A stretch of DNA of 64,000 nucleotides from Bathymodiolus brooksi (Eukaryota > Mollusca > Bivalvia > Mytilida > Modiolidae): contig OY804575.1 of NCBI GenBank assembly GCA_963680875.1, positions 29,664,494 to 29,728,493 of the forward strand, written 5' to 3'. Under the pieces are notes generated by a model that did not search any database, was not told the DNA's origin, and was given only the letters and a program-made list of their open reading frames with translations. The position numbers and the translations under genes were made by a program. Shown piece by piece: positions 27,703 to 40,946 of this stretch. How positions within the stretch are numbered: the first letter of the stretch is position 1; each line of letters starts with the position of its first letter.

Positions 27703-28599
27703 CTTCTGTTTGTCATGTGGTTTTCACCCTATGTGTTTATAAATGTCAGGACTTTCAACCAATGTGATATATACTTCTGTTTGTCATGTGGTTTTCACCC
27801 TGTGTTTATAAATGTCAGGACTTTCAACCAATGTGATATATACTTCTGTTTGTCATGTGGTTTTCATCCTATGTGTTTATAAATGTCTGTACTGTCAACC
27901 AATGTGATATATACTTCTGTTTGTCATGTGGTTTTCACCCTATGTGTTTATAAATGTCAGGACTTTCAACCAATGTGATATATACTTCTGTTTGTCATGT
28001 GGTTTTCATCCTATGTGTTTATAAATGTCAGGACTTTCAACCAATGTGATATATACTTCTGTTTGTCATGTGGTTTTCATCCTATGTGTTTATAAATGTC
28101 AGGACTTTCAACCAATGTGATATATACTTCTGTTTGTCATGTGGTTTTCACCCTATGTGTTTATAAATGTCAGGACTTTCAACCAATGTGATATATACTT
28201 CTGTTTGTCATGTGGTTTTCATCCTATGTGTTTATAAATGTCAGGACTTTAAACCAATGTGATATATACTTCTGTTTGTCATGTGGTTTTCACTCTATGT
28301 GTTTATAAATGTCAGGACTTTCAACCAATGTGATATATACTTCTGTTTGTCATGTGGTTTTCATCCTATGTGTTTATAAATGTCAGGACTTTCAACCAAT
28401 GTGATATATACTTCTGTTTGTCATGTGGTTTTCATCATGTATTTATAAATGTCAGGACTTTCAACCAATGTGATATATACTTCTGTTTGTCATGTGGTTT
28501 TCATCCTATGTGTTTATAAATGTCAGGACTTTCAACCAATGTGATATATACTTCTGTTTGTCATGTGGTTTTCACCCTATGTGTTTATAAATGTCAGGA

Positions 28600-29095
28600 C
28601 TTTCAACCAATGTGATATATACTTCTGTTTGTCATGTGGTTTTCATCCTATGTGTTTATAAATGTCAGGACTTTCAACCCATGTGATATATACTTGTTTG
28701 TCATGTGGTTTTCACCCTATGTGTTTATAAATGTCAGGACTTTCAACCAATGTGATATATACTTCTGTTTGTCATGTGGTTTTCACCCTATGTGTTTATA
28801 AATGTCAGTACTTTCAACCAATGTGATATATACTTCTGTTTGTCATGTGGTTTTCATCCTATGTGTTTATAAATGTCAGGACTTTCAACCAATGTGATAT
28901 ATTCTTCTGTTTGTCATGTGGTTTTCATCCTATGTGTTTATTAATGTCAGGACTTTCAACCAATGTGATATATACTTCTGTTTGTCATGTGGTTTTCACC
29001 CTATGTGTTTATAAATGTCAGGACTTTCAACTAATGTGATATATACTTCTGTTTGTCATGTGGTTTTCACCCTATGTGTTTATAAATGTCAGTAC
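28600..29095. repeat. 495-bp tandem unit, copy 1
   Basis: Seven monomers (six of 71 bp and one of 69 bp) carry, in order, AACCC at 28676, an acttG-type short monomer, a C-type monomer, CAGTAC, GATATATT, a TATTAA monomer and CTAATG. The same series follows immediately at +495. Confidence 0.9.
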
Positions 29096-29590
29096 TTTCA
29101 ACCAATGTGATATATACTTCTGTTTGTCATGTGGTTTTCATCCTATGTGTTTATAAATGTCAGGACTTTCAACCCATGTGATATATACTTGTTTGTCATG
29201 TGGTTTTCACCCTATGTGTTTATAAATGTCAGGACTTTCAACCAATGTGATATATACTTCTGTTTGTCATGTTGTTTTCACCCTATGTGTTTATAAATGT
29301 CAGTACTTTCAACCAATGTGATATATACTTCTGTTTGTCATGTGGTTTTCATCCTATGTGTTTATAAATGTCAGGACTTTCAACCAATGTGATATATTCT
29401 TCTGTTTGTCATGTGGTTTTCATCCTATGTGTTTATTAATGTCAGGACTTTCAACCAATGTGATATATACTTCTGTTTGTCATGTGGTTTTCACCCTATG
29501 TGTTTATAAATGTCAGGACTTTCAACTAATGTGATATATACTTCTGTTTGTCATGTGGTTTTCACCCTATGTGTTTATAAATGTCAGTAC
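29096..29590. repeat. 495-bp tandem unit, copy 2
   Basis: This is a direct second copy, with AACCC at 29171 against 28676. The only difference I noticed is TTGTTTTC for GTGGTTTTC near 29,272. The corresponding places near 17.7 kb and 34.7 kb have one copy, so the duplication is specific to this locus. Confidence 0.9.
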
Positions 29591-31249
29591 TTTCAACCAA
29601 TGTGATATATACTTCTGTTTGTCATGTGGTTTTCATCCTATGTGTTTATAAATGTCAGGACTTTCAACCAATGTGATATATACTTCTGTTTGTCATGTGG
29701 TTTTCACCCTATGTGTTTACAAATGTCAGGACTTTCAACCAATGTGATATATACTTCTGTTTGTCATGTGGTTTTCACTCTATGTGTTTATAAATGTCAG
29801 GGCTTTCAACCAATGTGATATATACTTCTGTTTGTCATGTAGTTTTCACCCTATGTGTTTATAAATGTCAGGACTTTCAACCAATGTGATATATACTTGT
29901 TTGTCATGTGGTTTTCACCCTATGTGTTTATAAATGTCAGGACTTTCAACCAATGTGATATATACTTCTGTTTGTCATGTGGTTTTCACTCTATGTGTTT
30001 ATAAATGTCAGGACTTTTAACCAATGTGATATATACTTGTTTGTCATGTGGTTTTCATCCTATGTGTTTATTAATGTCAGGACTTTCAACCAATGTGATA
30101 TATACTTCTGTTTGTCATGTGGTTTTCACCCTATGTGTTTATAAATGTCAGGACTTTCAACCAATGTGATATATACTTCTGTTTGTCATGTGGTTTTCAC
30201 CCTATGTGTTTATAAATGTCAGGACTTTCAACCAATGTGATATATACTTCTGTTTGTCATGTGGTTTTCACCCTATGTGTTTATAAATGTCAGGACTTTC
30301 AACCAATGTGATATATACTTCTGTTTGTCATGTGGTTTTCACCCTGTGTTTATAAATGTCAGGACTTTCAACCAATGTGATATATACTTCTGTTTGTCAT
30401 GTGGTTTTCATCCTATGTGTTTATAAATGTCAGGACTTTCAACCAATGTGATATATACTTCTGTTTGTCATGTGGTTTTCATCCTATGTGTTTATAAATG
30501 TCAGGACTTTCAACCAATGTGATATATACTTCTGTTTGTCATGTGGTTTTCATCCTATGTGTTTATAAATGTCAGGACTTTCAACCAATGTGATATATAC
30601 TTCTGTTTGTCATGTGGTTTTCACCCTATGTGTTTATAAATGTCAGGACTTTCAACTAATGTGATATATACTTCTGTTTGTCATGTGGTTTTCACCCTAT
30701 GTGTTTATAAATGTCAGGACTTTCAACCAATGTATTATATACTTGTTTGTCATGTGGTTTTCATCCTATGTGTTTATAAATGTCAAGACTTTCAACCAAT
30801 GTGATATATACTTCTGTTTGTCATGTGGTTTTCACCCTATGTGTTTATAAATGTCAGGACTTTCAACCAATGTGATATATACTTCTGTTTGTCATGTGGT
30901 TTTCACTCTATGTGTTTATAAATGTCAGGGCTTTCAACCAATGTGATATATACTTCTGTTTGTCATGTGGTTTTCACCCTGTGTTTATAAATGTCAGGAC
31001 TTTCAACCAATGTGATATATACTTGTTTGTCATGTGGTTTTCACCCTATGTGTTTATAAATGTCAGGACTTTCAACCAATGTGATATATACTTCTGTTTG
31101 TCATGTGGTTTTCACTCTATGTGTTTATAAATGTCAGGACTTTTAACCAATGTGATATGTACTTGTTTGTCATGTGGTATTCACCCTATGTGTTTATAAA
31201 TGTCAGGACTTTCAACCAATGTGATATATACTTCTGTTTGTCATATGGT

Positions 31250-32448
31250 TTTCACCCTATGTGTTTATAAATGTCAGTACTTTCAACCAATGTGATATAT
31301 ACTTCTGTTTGTCATGTGGTTTTCATCCTATGTGTTTATAAATGTCAGGACTTTCAACCAATGTGATATATACTTCTGTTTGTCATGTGGTTTTCACCCT
31401 ATGTGTTTATAAATGTCAGGACTTTCAACCAATGTGATATATACTTCTGTTTGTCATGTGGTTTTCACCCTATGTGTTTATAAATGTCAGGACTTTCAAC
31501 CAATGTGATATATACTTCTGTTTGTCATGTGGTTTTCACCCTATGTGTTTATAAATGTCAGGACTTTCAACCAATGTGATATATACTTCTGTTTGTCATG
31601 TGGTTTTCACCCTGTGTTTATAAATGTCAGGACTTTCAACCAATGTGATATATACTTCTGTTTGTCATGTGGTTTTCATCCTATGTGTTTATAAATGTCT
31701 GTACTTTCAACCAATGTGATATATACTTCTGTTTATCATGTGGTTTTCACCCTATGTGTTTATAAATGTCAGGACTTTCAACCAATGTGATATATACTTC
31801 TGTTTGTCATGTGGTTTTCATCCTATGTGTTTATAAATGTCAGGACTTTCAACCAATGTGATATATACTTCTGTTTGTCATGTGGTTTTCATCCTATGTG
31901 TTTATAAATGTCAGGACTTTCAACCAATGTGATATATACTTCTGTTTGTCATGTGGTTTTCACCCTATGTGTTTATAAATGTCAGGACTTTCAACCAATG
32001 TGATATATACTTCTGTTTGTCATGTGGTTTTCACCCTATGTGTTTATAAATGTCAGGACTTTCAACCAATGTGATATATACTTCTGTTTGTCATGTGGTT
32101 TTCACCCTGTGTTTATAAATGTCAGGACTTTCAACCAATGTGATATATACTTCTGTTTGTCATGTGGTTTTCATCCTATGTGTTTATAAATGTCAGGACT
32201 TTAAACCAATGTGATATATACTTCTGTTTGTCATGTGGTTTTCACTCTATGTGTTTATAAATGTCAGGACTTTCAACCAATGTGATATATACTTGTTTGT
32301 CATGTGGTTTTCATCCTATGTGTTTATAAATGTCAGGACTTTCAACCAATGTGATATATACTTCTGTTTGTCATGTGGTTTTCATCATGTGTTTATAAAT
32401 GTCAGGACTTTCAACCAATGTGATATATACTTCTGTTTGTCATGTGGT
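31250..32448. repeat. 1,199-bp tandem unit, copy 1
   Basis: This is a unit of seventeen monomers, four of them short (two CCCTGTG, one acttG-type, one CATCATG). It also carries CAGTAC near 31,274, CTGTAC near 31,698, TTTATC with its A at 31735 and TTTAAACC near 32,204. The next copy follows at once. Confidence 0.9.
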
Positions 32449-33647
32449 TTTCACCCTATGTGTTTATAAATGTCAGTACTTTCAACCAATGTGATATATA
32501 CTTCTGTTTGTCATGTGGTTTTCATCCTATGTGTTTATAAATGTCAGGACTTTCAACCAATGTGATATATACTTCTGTTTGTCATGTGGTTTTCACCCTA
32601 TGTGTTTATAAATGTCAGGACTTTCAACCAATGTGATATATACTTCTGTTTGTCATGTGGTTTTCACCCTATGTGTTTATAAATGTCAGGACTTTCAACC
32701 AATGTGATATATACTTCTGTTTGTCATGTGGTTTTCACCCTATGTGTTTATAAATGTCAGGACTTTCAACCAATGTGATATATACTTCTGTTTGTCATGT
32801 GGTTTTCACCCTGTGTTTATAAATGTCAGGACTTTCAACCAATGTGATATATACTTCTGTTTGTCATGTGGTTTTCATCCTATGTGTTTATAAATGTCTG
32901 TACTTTCAACCAATGTGATATATACTTCTGTTTATCATGTGGTTTTCACCCTATGTGTTTATAAATGTCAGGACTTTCAACCAATGTGATATATACTTCT
33001 GTTTGTCATGTGGTTTTCATCCTATGTGTTTATAAATGTCAGGACTTTCAACCAATGTGATATATACTTCTGTTTGTCATGTGGTTTTCATCCTATGTGT
33101 TTATAAATGTCAGGACTTTCAACCAATGTGATATATACTTCTGTTTGTCATGTGGTTTTCACCCTATGTGTTTATAAATGTCAGGACTTTCAACCAATGT
33201 GATATATACTTCTGTTTGTCATGTGGTTTTCACCCTATGTGTTTATAAATGTCAGGACTTTCAACCAATGTGATATATACTTCTGTTTGTCATGTGGTTT
33301 TCACCCTGTGTTTATAAATGTCAGGACTTTCAACCAATGTGATATATACTTCTGTTTGTCATGTGGTTTTCATCCTATGTGTTTATAAATGTCAGGACTT
33401 TAAACCAATGTGATATATACTTCTGTTTGTCATGTGGTTTTCACTCTATGTGTTTATAAATGTCAGGACTTTCAACCAATGTGATATATACTTGTTTGTC
33501 ATGTGGTTTTCATCCTATGTGTTTATAAATGTCAGGACTTTCAACCAATGTGATATATACTTCTGTTTGTCATGTGGTTTTCATCATGTGTTTATAAATG
33601 TCAGGACTTTCAACCAATGTGATATATACTTCTGTTTGTCATGTGGT
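32449..33647. repeat. 1,199-bp tandem unit, copy 2
   Basis: This direct second copy lies at +1,199 with the same seventeen-monomer order. I noticed no base differences from copy 1 by eye, so this may be among the youngest events here. After about 33,660 the order changes to a TATTAA and TTATGTGG pair, as in the 16.4 and 23.2 kb regions. Confidence 0.9.
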
Positions 33648-33849
33648 TTTCACCCTATGTGTTTATAAATGTCAGTACTTTCAACCAATGTGATATATAC
33701 TTCTGTTTGTCATGTGGTTTTCATCCTATGTGTTTATTAATGTCAGGACTTTCAACCAATGTGATATATACTTCTGTTTGTTATGTGGTTTTCACCCTAT
33801 GTGTTTATAAATGTCAGGACTTTCAACCAATGTGATATATACTTCTGTG

Positions 33850-36800
33850 TGTCATGTGGTTTTCACCCTATGTGTTTATAAATGTCAGGACTTTCAACCA
33901 ATGTGATATATACTTCTGTTTGTCATGTGGTTTTCACCCTGTGTTTATAAATGTCAGGACTTTCAACCAATGTGATATATACTTCTGTTTGTCATGTGGT
34001 TTTCATCCTATGTGTTTATAAATGTCTGTACTTTCAACCAATGTGATATATACTTCTGTTTGTCATGTGGTTTTCACCCTATGTGTTTATAAATGTCAGG
34101 ACTTTCAACCAATGTGATATATACTTCTGTTTGTCATGTGGTTTTCATCCTATGTGTTTATAAATGTCAGGACTTTAAACCAATGTGATATATACTTCTG
34201 TTTGTCATGTGGTTTTCACTCTATGTGTTTATAAATGTCAGGACTTTCAACCAATGTGATATATACTTCTGTTTGTCATGTGGTTTTCACCCTATGTGTT
34301 TATAAATGTCAGGACTTTCAACCAATGTGATATATACTTCTGTTTGTCATGTGGTTTTCATCATGTGTTTATAAATGTCAGGACTTTCAACCAATGTGAT
34401 ATATACTTCTGTTTGTCATGTGGTTTTCATCCTATGTGTTTATAAATGTCAGGACTTTCAACCAATGTGATATATACTTCTGTTTGTCATGTGGTTTTCA
34501 CCCTATGTGTTTATAAATGTCAGGACTTTCAACCAATGTGATATATACTTCTGTTTGTCATGTGGTTTTCATCCTATGTGTTTATAAATGTCAGGACTTT
34601 CAACCCATGTGATATATACTTGTTTGTCATGTGGTTTTCACCCTATGTGTTTATAAATGTCAGGACTTTCAACCAATGTGATATATACTTCTGTTTGTCA
34701 TGTGGTTTTCACCCTATGTGTTTATAAATGTCAGTACTTTCAACCAATGTGATATATACTTCTGTTTGTCATGTGGTTTTCATCCTATGTGTTTATAAAT
34801 GTCAGGACTTTCAACCAATGTGATATATTCTTCTGTTTGTCATGTGGTTTTCATCCTATGTGTTTATTAATGTCAGGACTTTCAACCAATGTGATATATA
34901 CTTCTGTTTGTCATGTGGTTTTCACCCTATGTGTTTATAAATGTCAGGACTTTCAACTAATGTGATATATACTTCTGTTTGTCATGTGGTTTTCACCCTA
35001 TGTGTTTATAAATGTCAGTACTTTCAACCAATGTGATATATACTTCTGTTTGTCATGTGGTTTTCATCCTATGTGTTTATAAATGTCAGGACTTTCAACC
35101 AATGTGATATATACTTCTGTTTGTCATGTGGTTTTCACCCTATGTGTTTACAAATGTCAGGACTTTCAACCAATGTGATATATACTTCTGTTTGTCATGT
35201 GGTTTTCACTCTATGTGTTTATAAATGTCAGGGCTTTCAACCAATGTGATATATACTTCTGTTTGTCATGTAGTTTTCACCCTATGTGTTTATAAATGTC
35301 AGGACTTTCAACCAATGTGATATATACTTGTTTGTCATGTGGTTTTCACCCTATGTGTTTATAAATGTCAGGACTTTCAACCAATGTGATATATACTTCT
35401 GTTTGTCATGTGGTTTTCACTCTATGTGTTTATAAATGTCAGGACTTTTAACCAATGTGATATATACTTGTTTGTCATGTGGTTTTCATCCTATGTGTTT
35501 ATTAATGTCAGGACTTTCAACCAATGTGATATATACTTCTGTTTGTCATGTGGTTTTCACCCTATGTGTTTATAAATGTCAGGACTTTCAACCAATGTGA
35601 TATATACTTCTGTTTGTCATGTGGTTTTCACCCTATGTGTTTATAAATGTCAGGACTTTCAACCAATGTGATATATACTTCTGTTTGTCATGTGGTTTTC
35701 ACCCTATGTGTTTATAAATGTCAGGACTTTCAACCAATGTGATATATACTTCTGTTTGTCATGTGGTTTTCACCCTGTGTTTATAAATGTCAGGACTTTC
35801 AACCAATGTGATATATACTTCTGTTTGTCATGTGGTTTTCATCCTATGTGTTTATAAATGTCAGGACTTTCAACCAATGTGATATATACTTCTGTTTGTC
35901 ATGTGGTTTTCATCCTATGTGTTTATAAATGTCAGGACTTTCAACCAATGTGATATATACTTCTGTTTGTCATGTGGTTTTCATCCTATGTGTTTATAAA
36001 TGTCAGGACTTTCAACCAATGTGATATATACTTCTGTTTGTCATGTGGTTTTCACCCTATGTGTTTATAAATGTCAGGACTTTCAACTAATGTGATATAT
36101 ACTTCTGTTTGTCATGTGGTTTTCACCCTATGTGTTTATAAATGTCAGGACTTTCAACCAATGTATTATATACTTGTTTGTCATGTGGTTTTCATCCTAT
36201 GTGTTTATAAATGTCAAGACTTTCAACCAATGTGATATATACTTCTGTTTGTCATGTGGTTTTCACCCTATGTGTTTATAAATGTCAGGACTTTCAACCA
36301 ATGTGATATATACTTCTGTTTGTCATGTGGTTTTCACTCTATGTGTTTATAAATGTCAGGGCTTTCAACCAATGTGATATATACTTCTGTTTGTCATGTG
36401 GTTTTCACCCTGTGTTTATAAATGTCAGGACTTTCAACCAATGTGATATATACTTGTTTGTCATGTGGTTTTCACCCTATGTGTTTATAAATGTCAGGAC
36501 TTTCAACCAATGTGATATATACTTCTGTTTGTCATGTGGTTTTCACTCTATGTGTTTATAAATGTCAGGACTTTTAACCAATGTGATATGTACTTGTTTG
36601 TCATGTGGTATTCACCCTATGTGTTTATAAATGTCAGGACTTTCAACCAATGTGATATATACTTCTGTTTGTCATATGGTTTTCACCCTATGTGTTTATA
36701 AATGTCAGTACTTTCAACCAATGTGATATATACTTCTGTTTGTCATGTGGTTTTCATCCTATGTGTTTATAAATGTCAGGACTTTCAACCAATGTGATAT

Positions 36801-37245
36801 ATACTTCTGTTTGTCATGTGGTTTTCACCCTATGTGTTTATAAATGTCAGGACTTTCAACCAATGTGATATATACTTCTGTTTGTCATGTGGTTTTCACC
36901 CTATGTGTTTATGAATGTCAGGACTTTCAACCAATGTGATATATACTTCTGTTTGTCATGTGGTTTTCACCCTATGTGTTTATAAATGTCAGGACTTTCA
37001 ACCAATGTGATATATACTTCTGTTTGTCATGTGGTTTTCACCCTGTGTTTATAAATGTCAGGACTTTCAACCAATGTGATATATACTTCTGTTTGTCATG
37101 TGGTTTTCATCCTATGTGTTTATAAATGTCTGTACTTTCAACCAATGTGATATATACTTCTGTTTATCATGTGGTTTTCACCCTATGTGTTTATAAATGT
37201 CAGGACTTTCAACCAATGTGATATATACTTCTGTTTGTCATGTGG
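33850..37245. repeat. Copy of the 28-31.8 kb segment at offset 5,431
   Basis: AACCC at 29171, CATATGG at 31241 and the TTTATC base at 31735 recur at 34602, 36672 and 37166, all 5,431 bp away. It also keeps ACAAATG, TGTAGT, CTAATG, TGTATTATA, CAAGAC and the GTATTC monomer. Upstream of the 495 bp duplication the offset is 5,926, and before that 6,139, so three monomers are missing near 34.1-34.3 kb. The match stops near 37,245. Confidence 0.87.
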
Positions 37246-37276
37246 TTTTCATCCTATGTGTTTATAAATGTCAGGA

Positions 37277-40200
37277 CTTTAAACCAATGTGATATATACT
37301 TCTGTTTGTCATGTGGTTTTCACCCTATGTGTTTATAAATGTCAGGACTTTCAACCAATGTGATATATACTTCTGTTTGTCATGTGGTTTTCACCCTATG
37401 TGTTTATAAATGTCAGGACTTTCAACCAATGTGATATATACTTCTGTTTGTCATGTGGTTTTCACCCTATGTGTTTATAAATGTCAGGACTTTCAACCAA
37501 TGTGATATATACTTCTGTTTGTCATGTGGTTTTCACCCTGTGTTTATAAATGTCAGGACTTTCAACCAATGTGATATATACTTCTGTTTGTCATGTGGTT
37601 TTCATCCTATGTGTTTATAAATGTCTGTACTTTCAACCAATGTGATATATACTTCTGTTTATCATGTGGTTTTCACCCTATGTGTTTATAAATGTCAGGA
37701 CTTTCAACCAATGTGATATATACTTCTGTTTGTCATGTGGTTTTCATCCTATGTGTTTATAAATGTCAGGACTTTCAACCAATGTGATATATACTTCTGT
37801 TTGTCATGTGGTTTTCATCCTATGTGTTTATAAATGTCAGGACTTTCAACCAATGTGATATATACTTCTGTTTGTCATGTGGTTTTCACCCTATGTGTTT
37901 ATAAATGTCAGGACTTTCAACCAATGTGATATATACTTCTGTTTGTCATGTGGTTTTCACCCTATGTGTTTATAAATGTCAGGACTTTCAACCAATGTGA
38001 TATATACTTCTGTTTGTCATGTGGTTTTCACCCTGTGTTTATAAATGTCAGGACTTTCAACCAATGTGATATATACTTCTGTTTGTCATGTGGTTTTCAT
38101 CCTATGTGTTTATAAATGTCAGGACTTTAAACCAATGTGATATATACTTCTGTTTGTCATGTGGTTTTCACTCTATGTGTTTATAAATGTCAGGACTTTC
38201 AACCAATGTGATATATACTTCTGTTTGTCATGTGGTTTTCATCCTATGTGTTTATAAATGTCAGGACTTTCAACCAATGTGATATATACTTCTGTTTGTC
38301 ATGTGGTTTTCATCATGTGTTTATAAATGTCAGGACTTTCAACCAATGTGATATATACTTCTGTTTGTCATGTGGTTTTCACCCTATGTGTTTATAAATG
38401 TCAGTACTTTCAACCAATGTGATATATACTTCTGTTTGTCATGTGGTTTTCATCCTATGTGTTTATAAATGTCAGGACTTTCAACCAATGTGATATATAC
38501 TTCTGTTTGTCATGTGGTTTTCACCCTATGTGTTTACAAATGTCAGGACTTTCAACCAATGTGATATATACTTCTGTTTGTCATGTGGTTTTCACTCTAT
38601 GTGTTTATAAATGTCAGGGCTTTCAACCAATGTGATATATACTTCTGTTTGTCATGTAGTTTTCACCCTATGTGTTTATAAATGTCAGGACTTTCAACCA
38701 ATGTGATATATACTTGTTTGTCATGTGGTTTTCACCCTATGTGTTTATAAATGTCAGGACTTTCAACCAATGTGATATATACTTCTGTTTGTCATGTGGT
38801 TTTCACTCTATGTGTTTATAAATGTCAGGACTTTTAACCAATGTGATATATACTTGTTTGTCATGTGGTTTTCATCCTATGTGTTTATTAATGTCAGGAC
38901 TTTCAACCAATGTGATATATACTTCTGTTTGTCATGTGGTTTTCACCCTATGTGTTTATAAATGTCAGGACTTTCAACCAATGTGATATATACTTCTGTT
39001 TGTCATGTGGTTTTCACCCTATGTGTTTATAAATGTCAGGACTTTCAACCAATGTGATATATACTTCTGTTTGTCATGTGGTTTTCACCCTATGTGTTTA
39101 TAAATGTCAGGACTTTCAACCAATGTGATATATACTTCTGTTTGTCATGTGGTTTTCATCCTATGTGTTTATAAATGTCAGGACTTTCAACCAATGTGAT
39201 ATATACTTCTGTTTGTCATGTGGTTTTCATCCTATGTGTTTATAAATGTCAGGACTTTCAACCAATGTGATATATACTTCTGTTTGTCATGTGGTTTTCA
39301 TCCTATGTGTTTATAAATGTCAGGACTTTCAACCAATGTGATATATACTTCTGTTTGTCATGTGGTTTTCACCCTATGTGTTTATAAATGTCAGGACTTT
39401 CAACTAATGTGATATATACTTCTGTTTGTCATGTGGTTTTCACCCTATGTGTTTATAAATGTCAGGACTTTCAACCAATGTATTATATACTTGTTTGTCA
39501 TGTGGTTTTCATCCTATGTGTTTATAAATGTCAAAACTTTCAACCAATGTGATATATACTTCTGTTTGTCATGTGGTTTTCACCCTATGTGTTTATAAAT
39601 GTCAGGACTTTCAACCAATGTGATATATACTTCTGTTTGTCATGTGGTTTTCACTCTATGTGTTTATAAATGTCAGGGCTTTCAACCAATGTGATATATA
39701 CTTCTGTTTGTCATGTGGTTTTCACCCTGTGTTTATAAATGTCAGGACTTTCAACCAATGTGATATATACTTGTTTGTCATGTGGTTTTCACCCTATGTG
39801 TTTATAAATGTCAGGACTTTCAACCAATGTGATATATACTTCTGTTTGTCTTGTGGTTTTCACTCTATGTGTTTATAAATGTCAGGACTTTTAACCAATG
39901 TGATATGTACTTGTTTGTCATGTGGTATTCACCCTATGTGTTTATAAATGTCAGGACTTTCAACCAATGTGATATATACTTCTGTTTGTCATATGGTTTT
40001 CACCCTATGTGTTTATAAATGTCAGTACTTTCAACCAATGTGATATATACTTCTGTTTGTCATGTGGTTTTCATCCTATGTGTTTATAAATGTCAGGACT
40101 TTCAACCAATGTGATATATACTTCTGTTTGTCATGTGGTTTTCACCCTATGTGTTTATAAATGTCAGGACTTTCAACCAATGTGATATATACTTCTGTTT

Positions 40201-40946
40201 GTCATGTGGTTTTCACCCTATGTGTTTATAAATGTCAGGACTTTCAACCAATGTGATATATACTTCTGTTTGTCATGTGGTTTTCACCCTATGTGTTTAT
40301 AAATGTCAGGACTTTCAACCAATGTGATATATACTTCTGTTTGTCATGTGGTTTTCACCCTGTGTTTATAAATGTCAGGACTTTCAACCAATGTGATATA
40401 TACTTCTGTTTGTCATGTGGTTTTCATCCTATGTGTTTATAAATGTCTGTACTTTCAACCAATGTGATATATACTTCTGTTTATCATGTGGTTTTCACCC
40501 TATGTGTTTATAAATGTCAGGACTTTCAACCAATGTGATATATACTTCTGTTTGTCATGTGGTTTTCATCCTATGTGTTTATAAATGTCAGGACTTTCAA
40601 CCAATGTGATATATACTTCTGTTTGTCATGTGGTTTTCATCCTATGTGTTTATAAATGTCAGGACTTTCAACCAATGTGATATATACTTCTGTTTGTCAT
40701 GTGGTTTTCACCCTATGTGTTTATAAATGTCAGGACTTTCAACCAATGTGATATATACTTCTGTTTGTCATGTGGTTTTCACCCTATGTGTTTATAAATG
40801 TCAGGACTTTCAACCAATGTGATATATACTTCTGTTTGTCATGTGGTTTTCACCCTGTGTTTATAAATGTCAGGACTTTCAACCAATGTGATATATACTT
40901 CTGTTTGTCATGTGGTTTTCATCCTATGTGTTTATAAATGTCAGGA
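37277..40946. repeat. 3.7-kb unit, copy 1 (3,670 bp)
   Basis: Taken from one TTTAAACC marker (37277) to its counterpart (40947). The unit contains TTTATC, CATCATG, ACAAATG, CAGGGC, TGTAGT, TTTTAACC, CTAATG, TGTATTATA, CAAAAC (39532), TCTTGTGG and GATATGTA/GTATTC. It is 69 bp shorter than the next copy because it lacks one CCCTGTG short monomer near 39,165. Confidence 0.88.

Larger units (their letters stand above)
25500..31180. repeat. Block B, copy 2
   Basis: This copy matches 14.1-19.5 kb with stepwise offset changes. Two monomers are missing before the CCTCCT marker (11,461 to 11,319), and three monomers (211 bp) are missing near 27,136-27,154. One base is lost near 27,638, a 495 bp tandem duplication raises the offset near 29.1 kb, and the 40 bp deletion of copy 1 is absent here. 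Unique substitutions include TATAATTC near 26,292, CAAACAATG near 26,420 and ACTGTCAACC near 27,892. Confidence 0.85.
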
